NCBI RefSeq assembly: GCF_002933465.1 | Contig: NZ_PSZE01000003.1 | Coordinates: 310,001 to 374,000, forward strand | Length of the DNA: 64,000 nucleotides | From: Nocardia nova | GTDB lineage: Bacteria > Actinomycetota > Actinomycetes > Mycobacteriales > Mycobacteriaceae | Direction of reading: 5' to 3' | Notes under the pieces: generated by a model | The model's database searches: none | What the model saw: the letters and a program-made list of their open reading frames with translations, nothing else | Told to the model about the DNA's origin: nothing | In this document: positions 18,301 to 25,535 of the stretch, piece by piece | Numbering within the stretch: position 1 is the stretch's first letter | Layout of the letters: every line of letters starts with the position of its first letter | Program-made: the position numbers and the translations under genes

Positions 18301-18443
18301 AAGAACGGCCGCCAGCGATCCGGCGCGGGCTGTCCGACCATGATCGCGCTGGCGATCTTCCACACGCCGCCGATGAACGACGCCCAGCACACCAGGCTGA
18401 GCACCGCTCCAATCGTGCCCAGCGTCACTGTCAGGGCATTCAT
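15384..18443 (-). CDS. Membrane Fe-S oxidoreductase (Rv0338c family) with KAPG-repeat tail
   Basis: 1019 aa; the mycobacterial relative is about 880 aa. It has five or six N-terminal membrane helices (nitrate-reductase-gamma-like), then two 4Fe-4S motifs (CTECGRCQSQCP; CTTCGACVEQCP). Two CCG-type cysteine-rich domains follow (CAHCFNAL with HDPCYLGRH; MCCGAGGARMW with TGCPFCRVML), as in heterodisulfide reductase subunits. The last 250 residues are an Ala/Pro-rich tail carrying six GL(A/G)(M/F)K-xxxKxPG repeats. ATG 18443 is preceded by AAGGAAGG. It probably passes electrons between a quinone and an unknown partner. The family is essential in M. tuberculosis. Confidence 0.9.
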   Translation of the reverse strand: MNALTVTLGTIGAVLSLVCWASFIGGVWKIASAIMVGQPAPDRWRPFFPRFKTMLVEFIAHTRMNKFRTVGWAHWLVMIGFLTGMILWFEAYGQTFDPEFHWPIIGNWGIYHFWDELLGIGTVIGIVVLIAIRQLNHPRVPQRLSRFSGSKFGPAYIIEAIVLFEGLGMIFVKAGKIALNGEGNPATDFFTMRVAELLPANATMVSIFAFIKLMSGMAFLYFVGRNITWGVAWHRFAAFPNIYFKREDDGGVALGAAKPMMSKGRALDMENVDPDTDTLGAGRIEDFSWKGWLDFTTCTECGRCQSQCPAWNTGKPLSPKLLIMSLRDHGAAKAPYLLAGGRKDMGGDEVGLVDAEGKPNEAALAKISAAAKAEAERPLVGGEDVNGIIDPEVLWSCTTCGACVEQCPVDIEHVDHIIDMRRYQVLIESEFPSELAGLFKNLENKGNPWGQNAKDRLNWMSELDFDIPVFGQDAETFDGYEYLFWVGCAGAYEDRAKKTTKAVAELLATAGVKFMVLGAEETCTGDSARRAGNEFLFQQLAMQNIETLNSVFEGVEPSKKKIVVTCAHCFNALNNEYPQVGGTYEVVHHTQLLNRLVRQRKLVQVKPVSEKVTYHDPCYLGRHNKIYNAPRELMAASGAKVSEMPRHGERSMCCGAGGARMWMEEQLGKRVNLDRTDEALATLDGGNSPSLIATGCPFCRVMLTDGVTARKDSGEVGQGVEVVDVAQLMLQSIDRVEPAALSENLKVVQRPKAPEPVAEASAAPAAEEAVAEAAAEAPAEQAAPAAGKGLAMKGGGKAPGGGGLAMKGGGKAPGGKGLAMKGAAKAPGAKATPKPAEAPAAEDSAAEAATEAPAAPTAKPGGLAMKGKAKAPGAKPAEAPAEGSSEAPASETSPETSAPGAPAETPTAESAPTATSTGRTETKPTVAPKGLAMKSGFKRPGPKAPGAAKPAASESAPAATESGNGAAPAAAAGSEAAASTTAAATESADSGNGAVQPPTAKPGGLGFKSGAKAPGSRKK

Positions 18444-18523
18444 GTCGCGACCTTCCTTCGGTTCCACGAGCATTCCGGCGACCGGGCTGGGGTCGCCGTC
18501 GGTTGCTCGTATCGTAACGGGCA

Positions 18524-18547
18524 CTAAGTTACCCGCTGGTAACTTAG
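18524..18547. promoter_or_regulatory. Perfect 10-bp inverted repeat, candidate TetR-type operator
   Basis: CTAAGTTACC at 18524-18533 and GGTAACTTAG at 18538-18547 are perfect reverse complements around the 4-nt spacer CGCT. The site is 81 bp upstream of the Fe-S oxidoreductase start. Its size and symmetry fit a TetR-family dimer site. The regulator is not in this window. Confidence 0.65.
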
Positions 18548-18746
18548 CTGCCCATCGTATGATGCACGAGTGGTCTATCCCAGGTTGCGGGGTCCAACCG
18601 TACTGTGGATGTGACCGTTCTCACGTGTTGTCCTGCGGTTTTGGCGTGGGCGCGGTCGTCTGACACGGTAAATCCCGGCAAAACCGGTGCTTAAGCCGGG
18701 ACAGGCTTACTCGCCGCGAAGGCGAACCGTTGTGGAATTCCCGGTT

Positions 18747-18769
18747 AATTGTTAGTGCACATAACAATT
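18747..18769. promoter_or_regulatory. 8-bp inverted repeat
   Basis: AATTGTTA at 18747-18754 and TAACAATT at 18762-18769 flank GTGCACA, in the A/T-richest part of the region, about 175 bp upstream of secreted protein B. Possible operator or part of a promoter. Confidence 0.4.
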
Positions 18770-18943
18770 CTCGCTTTCAGTCGGGGTATTCGACTAAGCT
18801 CACTGCGTCCTGCTTGCTGTGTGCACCTTCACACTGCTCGGGGAGGTCCGTCAGGTTTGAAATCGGGATGATGGCCTGATGGATGCGTGGGCTCTCGCGG
18901 AGAAGTTGCGTGCGGCAAACCCTGATCACGGATTGGAAACCGA

Positions 18944-19759
18944 ATGAAACTCCGCAGAGGTACTGCGGTCGCCGCTATGGTTATCGGCGCAATGACCGTG
19001 GCGTTGGGAACTGCCAACGCCGACCCTGCACCAGCCCCGGCTCCGGCCGCCGACGCCAAGCCGGGGATCGACTACTCCACCAAGCTGGTCGACAAGACTG
19101 TCGTCACCAAGCTCAAGAACGGCACATTCGAACTCGTGGAGAAGCACGGCGCGACTCCCGACCAGAAGCAGCAGGTCGTCGACATCAAGGACCAGGCCGG
19201 CAATGTCGCCCTGGAGATGCCGATCGACTACCGGATCGCGGGCGTTCAGATTCCGATCAAGCCGGTGCTCAAGGACAACGGCACGGTGCTCGAGCTGACG
19301 CCGGACAAGCCCGCCAATGTCGACCTGACCAAGCCGGTTGCCGCGGCACCCGTGGCCGCGGTTGCCGACACGAAGGTCGACCAGCAGACGCCGATCCAGG
19401 CCGATAAGCCGGTTCTGGTCGCCAAGGACGTCGCCTCACCGATCGAGAACCAGCGCGCGATGAGCGACTTCGCCACCAAGTTCGGTCTGGCGACCGCGAT
19501 CGGTGGCTTCGTCGGTACCGCCATCGGCGCCGCGATCGGTTGTGTCGCGACGCTTCCCGTCGGCTGCATCGGTGGTCTGGTCACCGGTGCCGGCGTCGGT
19601 GGCATCCTCGGCACCGTCGCGGTCGGCGGTCCGGCTCTCATCGGCGCCGGCGTCGAGCTGGTCAACACCATGCAAGCTGCCGACGGCACCACCCAGTGGT
19701 CGGATGCGGCCATGGCGGCGGCAAGCGGCCAGCCGCAGCAGGCCAACCAGCCGAAGTAA
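18944..19759 (+). CDS. Secreted glycine-zipper protein B
   Basis: 271 aa, paralog of protein A at 14569. It has a signal peptide ending near GTANADP, the shared YSTKLVDKTVVTKLKNGTFE opening, then IAGVQIPIKPVLKDNGTVLE. A Pro/Ala/Val-rich insert of about 45 residues absent from A follows, then the shared ENQRAMSDFATKFGLATAIG segment and a Gly-zipper with two cysteines (IGCVATLPVGCIG). The tail is Gln-rich. The two paralogs bracket the Fe-S oxidoreductase gene. Confidence 0.75.
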   Translation: MKLRRGTAVAAMVIGAMTVALGTANADPAPAPAPAADAKPGIDYSTKLVDKTVVTKLKNGTFELVEKHGATPDQKQQVVDIKDQAGNVALEMPIDYRIAGVQIPIKPVLKDNGTVLELTPDKPANVDLTKPVAAAPVAAVADTKVDQQTPIQADKPVLVAKDVASPIENQRAMSDFATKFGLATAIGGFVGTAIGAAIGCVATLPVGCIGGLVTGAGVGGILGTVAVGGPALIGAGVELVNTMQAADGTTQWSDAAMAAASGQPQQANQPK

Positions 19760-19801
19760 TTCGCGGAGCGGAGCCGGTGATCGGCCGGCTCCGAGACGCG
19801 T

Positions 19802-19833
19802 ACGGCCCGCCTTCCTCCCCGAAGGCGGGCCGT
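19802..19833. terminator. Strong bidirectional hairpin
   Basis: ACGGCCCGCCTTC pairs perfectly over 13 bp with GAAGGCGGGCCGT around a CTCCCC loop. It sits between the converging genes ending at 19759 (+) and 19848 (-) and could serve both. Confidence 0.75.
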
Positions 19834-19847
19834 TGTCGTTGCGGCGG

Positions 19848-20741
19848 TCACTCGGCGTGCATCCGCAGCCGCCCGGTGTAGTTCACCTCGCCGAGCGGTT
19901 TGCCGAATTCGGCGAAGGACCGTTCGGCGATCTCGAAACATCCGTCCTCGCGGACCAGAAGCACTGTGCTGCAGCGAGTTCCGTGCCAGTCGTTGGCGAC
20001 GAAGCGGGCCGATACCGAGCGTTCCTGATCCGGCGACAATCCGGTGTGCGGTAGTTCGGCATCGGGCGCGATGGCGCGGTCGGCCAGGATGTCGAAGTAG
20101 TCCGCCACCGCCGGCGAGCCGACGACCGCGCTCAGGGCGCGCACGCCGTCGCGCACCTTCGGCCACGCTGTGGCGCCGGTGTCGGTATGCACGCCGCCGT
20201 CTTCGGCGTTCTCGCTCCCGGCGGCGCGACGATCCGCGATCCCGGCCGGCTGTTCAGAACCGGGGAGGGCCGAACCGAGCAGGGCGGCATTGGACAGCCC
20301 ATGCACTCCGGGCGGGAGAGCCAGCGGAGTGGCCTCGCTGCGATTGCTGTGCCACCACAGCGTCTCCAGATCGGAGACCACCAGGTTGTAACCGTTGTAG
20401 TCGTCCAGATCGGCCGCGGTGGTACGAACGAACTTCTCCGGGGCCGTGGCGGCGGTCAGGTAGTCCATCAGCAGGGCGCCGCGGGAGCGGGCATCGGTGC
20501 GCTTCTCGGCCGGGCCGCGCACATTGGTGACGGTCGCGAACCGACCGGCCTCGGGGACGATCCCCAGCCAGGTGCCCGGCACTCCGTTCCGAGCTCCGAG
20601 ATCACGCCCGGCCAGCAGGTTCGGCCGCTCCGGCCACCAGCGCATCGATTCGGTTGGGCGCGTGTAGAACTCGTCCCGATTGGCCGCCACGATCAGCCGA
20701 TACTCCGGATGCGCGCGCCACCCGATCAACACCAGACACAT
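19848..20741 (-). CDS. NRDE (TANGO2-like) family protein
   Basis: 297 aa. The signature AANRDEFYTRPT lies near residue 20, and a cysteine directly follows the initiator Met (MCLVLIGWRAHP), as in Ntn-hydrolase-like members. GVHGLSNAAL and the C-terminal CSTVLLVREDG fit the family. About 40 residues rich in Ala/Gly/Glu interrupt the middle. Eukaryotic TANGO2 has been linked to haem or lipid handling; the bacterial role is open. ATG 20741 was chosen because it exposes Cys2. Confidence 0.88.
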   Translation of the reverse strand: MCLVLIGWRAHPEYRLIVAANRDEFYTRPTESMRWWPERPNLLAGRDLGARNGVPGTWLGIVPEAGRFATVTNVRGPAEKRTDARSRGALLMDYLTAATAPEKFVRTTAADLDDYNGYNLVVSDLETLWWHSNRSEATPLALPPGVHGLSNAALLGSALPGSEQPAGIADRRAAGSENAEDGGVHTDTGATAWPKVRDGVRALSAVVGSPAVADYFDILADRAIAPDAELPHTGLSPDQERSVSARFVANDWHGTRCSTVLLVREDGCFEIAERSFAEFGKPLGEVNYTGRLRMHAE

Positions 20742-20808
20742 AACTCCAGCATGCCCCAGCCGCTGTGCCCGCGTTTCACGGCTGCGGCCACCGAGACTCG
20801 TCACCGGC

Positions 20809-20874
20809 GCGCGGAGGCGCCCCGCCGGCACGAACCGCAGCGGACTCCGTGCTGCCGACGAGGCGCCTCCGCGC
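20809..20874 (-). terminator. Long-loop hairpin downstream of small secreted gene
   Basis: GCGCGGAGGCGCC at 20809-20821 pairs with GGCGCCTCCGCGC at 20862-20874 (13 bp, 40-nt loop, itself partly self-complementary). It starts 6 nt past the minus-strand stop at 20880. Confidence 0.5.
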
Positions 20875-20879
20875 GGCGA

Positions 20880-21125
20880 TCAGCCGACCGGGATGGAAGG
20901 CGGATTGCAATCGGCGGTCCGCCCACCGCCCGACAGGGCGTCCAGCAGGCAGCCGATGTTGATGGGAAGGTAACCGGCGCTGCCGGACGAAACATCTGCC
21001 GTGGTCACCGGTGTGGCCGACGGATCGGCGACACCGGAACCGCTACCGGCGGATGCGATCGGAGCCGCGATGAGAAGTGAAGTGGCGCAGAACAATCCAG
21101 CGGTGAGGAGCGTCGTTCGGAACAT
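20880..21125 (-). CDS. Small secreted hypothetical protein
   Basis: 81 aa. A clear signal peptide (MFRTTLLTAGLFCATSLLIA, cut after ASAG) leaves a 50-residue Ser/Thr/Gly-rich peptide with two cysteines (INIGCLLDAL; TADCNPPS) that could pair. No family recognised. It lies between the NRDE gene and the proteases, followed by a hairpin. Confidence 0.6.
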   Translation of the reverse strand: MFRTTLLTAGLFCATSLLIAAPIASAGSGSGVADPSATPVTTADVSSGSAGYLPINIGCLLDALSGGGRTADCNPPSIPVG

Positions 21126-21221
21126 GCGTGTGATCCTCGCAGTTCGCGACTTGCATGGAGATCCCCCAATTGCCTTGCCCCGGATTGTCGGGGCAGGGCC
21201 GGATCGCGGCGCGGATACGAC

Positions 21222-21249
21222 GAAGGCCCGGCATTGCTGCCGGGCCTTC
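21222..21249 (-). terminator. Hairpin after first S1 protease
   Basis: GAAGGCCCGG (21222-21231) pairs with CCGGGCCTTC (21240-21249), 17 nt beyond the stop of the protease at 21267. Confidence 0.7.
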
Positions 21250-21266
21250 GACGATGCTCGAAGCGC

Positions 21267-22613
21267 TCAGTTGGTGCGAACCCGCAGACCCGGGTTGTCG
21301 GAGAGCACCTGGTTCACCGGCTGCGCGAACAGCTGGGGCGCATCACCGGTCAGGGCGCCGATCAGGTTCGGGATATCGCAGATCGGGTAGTCGGCCACCG
21401 AGGAGGCGCTGGAGATGCCCAGGGCCATGGTGCCGGTGACGATCGGGCCGCCCGAATCACCCGGCAACGCACAGATATTCGCCGAGAAGGCTTGGGTCAG
21501 ATCGCGGTCACCGACCTGCACGGTCTGATCCACCGCGTTGACCACGCCGCAGCTGAAGCCGGTGCGCGAACCCGACTTGCAGACCGGGGCGCCGACGACG
21601 GGATCGGCCACACCGGTGATCGCGATCGGCGCGGCACCGGGGACCCGGACCAGGTTGTTGGCGAAGCGATCCCGGCTGCCGGCATCGATCGACACGATCG
21701 AGTAGTCCTGGTTGCCCAGAATCGACTTCTGGAACGAGCCCAGCTGGCTACCGATGTGGTTGCCCGGCAGCAGTTCGAACATGCCCGGCGCGTTCGCGGT
21801 ACCGGCGGCGGGAATGTTCGGATCGCAGTGTCCGGCAGTGATATTCACCGGGTTGCCGTTGCGGTCCACACCGTTGAATCCGGTGGAGCAGACCAGCTGC
21901 ATCTTGCCGGCCACCGAGGCGTAGGAGTCGCCGGCGGCGCGGGGAGCGTTGGGCTGTTCACCGGCAACCGGTTTCACCTGCGGGTCGGACTCCGGCGGCC
22001 CGACCGGGGGCGCGGCCATCACGATCACGTGTGCCGGGTCGACGAAGCCCGGCATCGGCACACCGGCCTTGTCCACGCGCACCGCGATGCTGTTGTTGAC
22101 GGTATCGATCACGACGCCGCGCACGGCCTGCACGACCGCCTCGGGCTGGCCCGACAGCCACTGCTGGAAGGCGTTCTTCTCGCTGCGCAGCACGGTCTGG
22201 CTCTTGGCCACGTCCTTCACGCCGAATCCGGCTTCCTGGGCGGCCTTCTTCGCGTCGTCGAGGCCCTGTCCCGGAGCCAGCGCCACCACGGCCTTACCGG
22301 CGTCGTCGAGCCACGCGCCCGCGAACGCCTGCGGGAACTGACGCTGCGCCGTGGCCGTGAAGGCCGCCACATGCTGCGCCACATCGGCGCGGTGCAGGTA
22401 CTCCTCCGGCGAGATCTTCAGATCGCGCTGCACGGCCGCGACGAGATCGGCGGGCAGGTTCGGGGCCGGGGCGGGCGCGGGGTCCGCGGAAGAGGTCGCC
22501 GCGAGCGGCCCGAGAACCAGAACCGCCGCCGAGGCGGCGACGGCCGCGCTGCGGAGGCGGGTGCGCGGGGCACGTCCCGCGGCGGACGAAAATCGGATGC
22601 GTGGCAGGAGCAT
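21267..22613 (-). CDS. Secreted S1-family (streptogrisin-like) serine protease 1
   Basis: 448 aa preproprotein. It has a basic N-terminus and signal peptide, cut near SSADPAP. The pro-region of about 150 residues contains the alpha-lytic/streptogrisin pro-domain pattern RDLKISPEEYLHRADVAQ and FAGAWLDDAGKAVVAL. The chymotrypsin-fold domain carries the triad: His in NITAGHCD, Asp in QDYSIVSID, Ser in LPGDSGGPIV. Paired cysteines flank the His and Ser loops. It is a paralog of the next gene upstream (22780). Confidence 0.9.
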   Translation of the reverse strand: MLLPRIRFSSAAGRAPRTRLRSAAVAASAAVLVLGPLAATSSADPAPAPAPNLPADLVAAVQRDLKISPEEYLHRADVAQHVAAFTATAQRQFPQAFAGAWLDDAGKAVVALAPGQGLDDAKKAAQEAGFGVKDVAKSQTVLRSEKNAFQQWLSGQPEAVVQAVRGVVIDTVNNSIAVRVDKAGVPMPGFVDPAHVIVMAAPPVGPPESDPQVKPVAGEQPNAPRAAGDSYASVAGKMQLVCSTGFNGVDRNGNPVNITAGHCDPNIPAAGTANAPGMFELLPGNHIGSQLGSFQKSILGNQDYSIVSIDAGSRDRFANNLVRVPGAAPIAITGVADPVVGAPVCKSGSRTGFSCGVVNAVDQTVQVGDRDLTQAFSANICALPGDSGGPIVTGTMALGISSASSVADYPICDIPNLIGALTGDAPQLFAQPVNQVLSDNPGLRVRTN

Positions 22614-22730
22614 GAGGCGACTATATGGGGTTTGCGCGGCTGTGCCTACTTGTCGCGGACTTTGGCCGAACTCACACCCGGCGTACCGGAAATCGATACT
22701 CGCTGTTCACCCGGCCCGTATCGCGACGAA

Positions 22731-22758
22731 GGGCACGTCCGCTCCGGCGAACGTGCCC
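22731..22758 (-). terminator. Hairpin after second S1 protease
   Basis: GGGCACGT (22731-22738) pairs with ACGTGCCC (22751-22758), 21 nt after the stop at 22780. Confidence 0.6.
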
Positions 22759-22779
22759 CTCGGCGCAGCGCAAGGATCG

Positions 22780-24171
22780 TCAGCCCGCGTTCGGGCGCGT
22801 ACGCACCGTGATGCCGGCGCCCAGGCCGCCACCGGAATTGGCGTCGATATCGCTGAGGATCTGCCGGATCGGGATGCCCAGCGTGGCGGTGCCGCCGTAC
22901 TGCGCCAGATCCATGTTGGCGGCCTTGCAATCGGGTGCGTCCGCGGCGTTGGAACCGCTGGTGATGCCCAAGGCGAGGGTGCCCGAGACGATCGCACCGC
23001 CGCTGTCGCCACCGAGGGTGCACGCGGAGCTGGCGAAGCCGCGCACGGTCTTGGATGCGCCCTCGGCGGTGAACAGCGCCGTCTCGACCCGATCGGCCAC
23101 CACGAATCCACAGGTGAAGGTGGACGACTGCCCCGACTTGCAAATCGGGGCGCCGGTGATCGGCTCGGCGGTTCCGGTCAGTGTGAGAGTGGTGCCGTTG
23201 GCGCCGCGCACCGAGGGCTGGTCCATGCCGGCGGTGATCGCCCGCTCGTTGAGTTTGATCACCGAATAGTCCAGTCCGGTGCTGCCGCCCAGCTGCGCCT
23301 TCACGAAGGTGCCGAACTGCGGGCTGGCCTTCAGGTTGCGCACGTTCGGCAGGTAGACCCCGGCCTCGGAGTTGGCCTTGTCCACATTCGGATCACAGTG
23401 TCCGGCACTGATATTCAGCGCGTTCCCGGCGGCGTCGATGCTGTTGAAGCCGAAGGAGCAGACGTCCACCGACTTCAGCGCGGAATCGTCGAGCGAGGTC
23501 GGAGCGCTGATGTAGGTGTCGCCGGCCATCGGTCGGTGCTCGACCGGGCCGCCGCCCTCGGGCGAGAGCACGACCTTGATGTTGGCGATCAGCGTGGGAA
23601 GGTTCAGCAGGTGACCGGCCGGGGTGTTCGCGACGCTCAGCACCAGTTGGCTGTTCAGGAAATCGATGGCGACCGAATTGATCCCGGCCGACAGTTCCCG
23701 CGGCAGCCCGCCGATCCACTTGACCAGCTGGTCGAGCGAGCTCTCCAGATTGTCGGCCGAAATCGGCGCCAGGCGAGTCTGATATCCGGCGGAGTTGGCG
23801 ATGCGCGCGGCGTCGAGCGAGGTTACCGCCAGGATCGGCTTACCGTCGGCGCCGAGCCACGCCCCGGCGAAGGCCTGCGGGTGTGCGGAGCGGAAGTCGC
23901 GGGCGTAGTCGCGCAACTGCTGAGCACGGGCGGCGCGGTCCAGATACTCCGCGGGCGACATCTTCAGATCGCGGCCGATGGCCTGCACCAGTTCGGGCGG
24001 CAGCGTCTCGGCCGTCGACTGGACCGGCGCCGGATCGGCGAGCGCGGGCGATGTGGCCATCCACGGGCCGAGAAGGAGAGTCGAAGCGAGGGCGACAGCA
24101 GCAGTTTTCACCGACGCGCGTGCCACCGAGGCGCGTCCGATCGTGGCGCGACGCGCCGCCAACTTGCGCAT
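22780..24171 (-). CDS. Secreted S1-family (streptogrisin-like) serine protease 2
   Basis: 463 aa preproprotein, same layout as its neighbour: signal peptide cut near PALADPAP, pro-domain with RDLKMSPAEYLDRAARAQQ, then the protease domain with NISAGHCD, LDYSVIKLN and LGGDSGGAIV. The conserved Pro after GDSGG is Ala here, whereas protease 1 keeps it. It ends with a Gly-rich tail. Each gene has its own hairpin, so the tandem copies are probably transcribed separately. Confidence 0.9.
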   Translation of the reverse strand: MRKLAARRATIGRASVARASVKTAAVALASTLLLGPWMATSPALADPAPVQSTAETLPPELVQAIGRDLKMSPAEYLDRAARAQQLRDYARDFRSAHPQAFAGAWLGADGKPILAVTSLDAARIANSAGYQTRLAPISADNLESSLDQLVKWIGGLPRELSAGINSVAIDFLNSQLVLSVANTPAGHLLNLPTLIANIKVVLSPEGGGPVEHRPMAGDTYISAPTSLDDSALKSVDVCSFGFNSIDAAGNALNISAGHCDPNVDKANSEAGVYLPNVRNLKASPQFGTFVKAQLGGSTGLDYSVIKLNERAITAGMDQPSVRGANGTTLTLTGTAEPITGAPICKSGQSSTFTCGFVVADRVETALFTAEGASKTVRGFASSACTLGGDSGGAIVSGTLALGITSGSNAADAPDCKAANMDLAQYGGTATLGIPIRQILSDIDANSGGGLGAGITVRTRPNAG

Positions 24172-24353
24172 GGAGTCCCTTCGTCAGGCACATACGTGCC
24201 GGCCACCCGTGGGCGGTAAACCATTGGGTGGCAACAGCCCTCGACCATCAAGCAGACCGCTCGTCCGGTACGACGTCCGGAACGACCGGTCAGCGCATCA
24301 CTTTAGGGCACAACGGCGTGAGTTTCGCTACGAAATCATCACGGAGTCGGTGA

Positions 24354-25499
24354 CTAGGAGAACTGCAGGGCCGGCGGCAGCGGCAATCCTGGCACGGGTT
24401 CCAGACCGTTGGGCGTGGTCGTGGTGGTGCGCGGGGTGGTCGTGGGCCGTTGCCACGTGGTCCCCGGCGTCGTGGTCGGGGTCGGAGTCACGGTCGAGGT
24501 GGGCGGCGGTGGTGGCGGAGGTGGGGTGGTGGTCGTCTCCGCCGGTGTCTCGGTGTACTCCTGCGGCGCGGGTTGCGGCGCGACGGGGGGCGGCGGGGGT
24601 GGTGCGACCGTCGTCGTCACCGGCAGCGTGGGTGCCTCCGCCCGGCCGGAAACGCCGGTCGTGGGGACCGGAGTGGTGGCGTCGTCGCGCAGCAGCAGGG
24701 CCGCCGCGATGCCACCGAGGACGAGACCGGCGGTGGCCGCGGCCGCGGCGATGAGCAGCGGGGTGCGTCGATTGCGCTTCGGTTCGGCCGGTGGCACTTC
24801 CGCCGGGGCGGCCACGGTGGCCGCGACGGTCATGGCGGGGGGCTCGGGCTCGGGTTCGGGTTCGGCAGCCGGCATCGCCGCCGAATACGCCTGAACCGTA
24901 CTGTCGGAGGTTTCGACGGCGGGCAGCACATCGGTGACCACCAGTGCGTTCTCGGCGCCGGCCGGATCGGGCGGGGTGGTCCCGGCCGGGGTCGCGAGCA
25001 CGGCTGCCAGGGCCGCGCGGGCCGCATCGCGAGCACGACCGCGGCTGTCGTCGGACGCGGGCAGGTCGGCCTCGCTGACCAGAACCACCGAGCGCAGCCC
25101 CAGGTAGTCGAGGGCCTCGCGCAAACCGCGCACATACTCGGCCGGCCAGTCGCCGGGATGGGTGGCGTAGAACTCGGCCGGGCCGCTCAGATGCTCGGCG
25201 GCCAGGTTGATCAGGCAGAAGATCGCCGTCGCCACCAGATCCTCGGCGCGGTAGGCCTCGCCGTCGTCGACGGTGATACCGGCGGGATCTCCGACCGCGC
25301 GGACGAATCCGGTGATCGAATGGGTATGTCCGGGCGGCGCCTCACCACCGAGCGCGGTATCGCCCTCGTCGGACATGTGCAGCACCGACTCGCGCGCGAT
25401 GTACAGGGGTTCGGGCGTCTCGTCGGTTTCGCCACCGCTGGTGGCGATCGCCGCGATGCATTCGTCCTCGGCGATCCGCAGGCCCACCCCTGTGGCCAT
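24354..25499 (-). CDS. Half-length Hsp70-like membrane protein with Pro/Thr-rich tail
   Basis: 381 aa. Residues 1-160 resemble only the first lobe of an Hsp70-type ATPase. GVGLRIAEDECIAAIATS takes the place of phosphate 1, and FYATHPGDWPAEYVRGLREA resembles the lobe I helix seen in the neighbour at 28056; phosphate 2 and adenosine motifs are missing. Next come an Ala/Glu/Pro stretch, a basic KRNRR, one transmembrane helix (about residues 246-268) and 110 residues of Pro/Thr, presumably outside the cell. ATG 25499 follows GAGG. It lies 36 nt downstream of the IniR-like gene. ATP binding is doubtful. Confidence 0.6.
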   Translation of the reverse strand: MATGVGLRIAEDECIAAIATSGGETDETPEPLYIARESVLHMSDEGDTALGGEAPPGHTHSITGFVRAVGDPAGITVDDGEAYRAEDLVATAIFCLINLAAEHLSGPAEFYATHPGDWPAEYVRGLREALDYLGLRSVVLVSEADLPASDDSRGRARDAARAALAAVLATPAGTTPPDPAGAENALVVTDVLPAVETSDSTVQAYSAAMPAAEPEPEPEPPAMTVAATVAAPAEVPPAEPKRNRRTPLLIAAAAATAGLVLGGIAAALLLRDDATTPVPTTGVSGRAEAPTLPVTTTVAPPPPPPVAPQPAPQEYTETPAETTTTPPPPPPPPTSTVTPTPTTTPGTTWQRPTTTPRTTTTTPNGLEPVPGLPLPPALQFS

Positions 25500-25535
25500 C
25501 CTCAATACCTCGCTTCGGTGTCTCGAGCGCGCCGA

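Larger units (their letters stand above)
18444..18943. other. Divergent promoter region with two palindromes
   Basis: 500 bp without a gene, between the Fe-S oxidoreductase (minus) and secreted protein B (plus). It holds the two inverted repeats listed separately at 18524 and 18747, and is less GC-rich than its surroundings around 18730-18800. I see no RNA gene in it. Confidence 0.5.
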
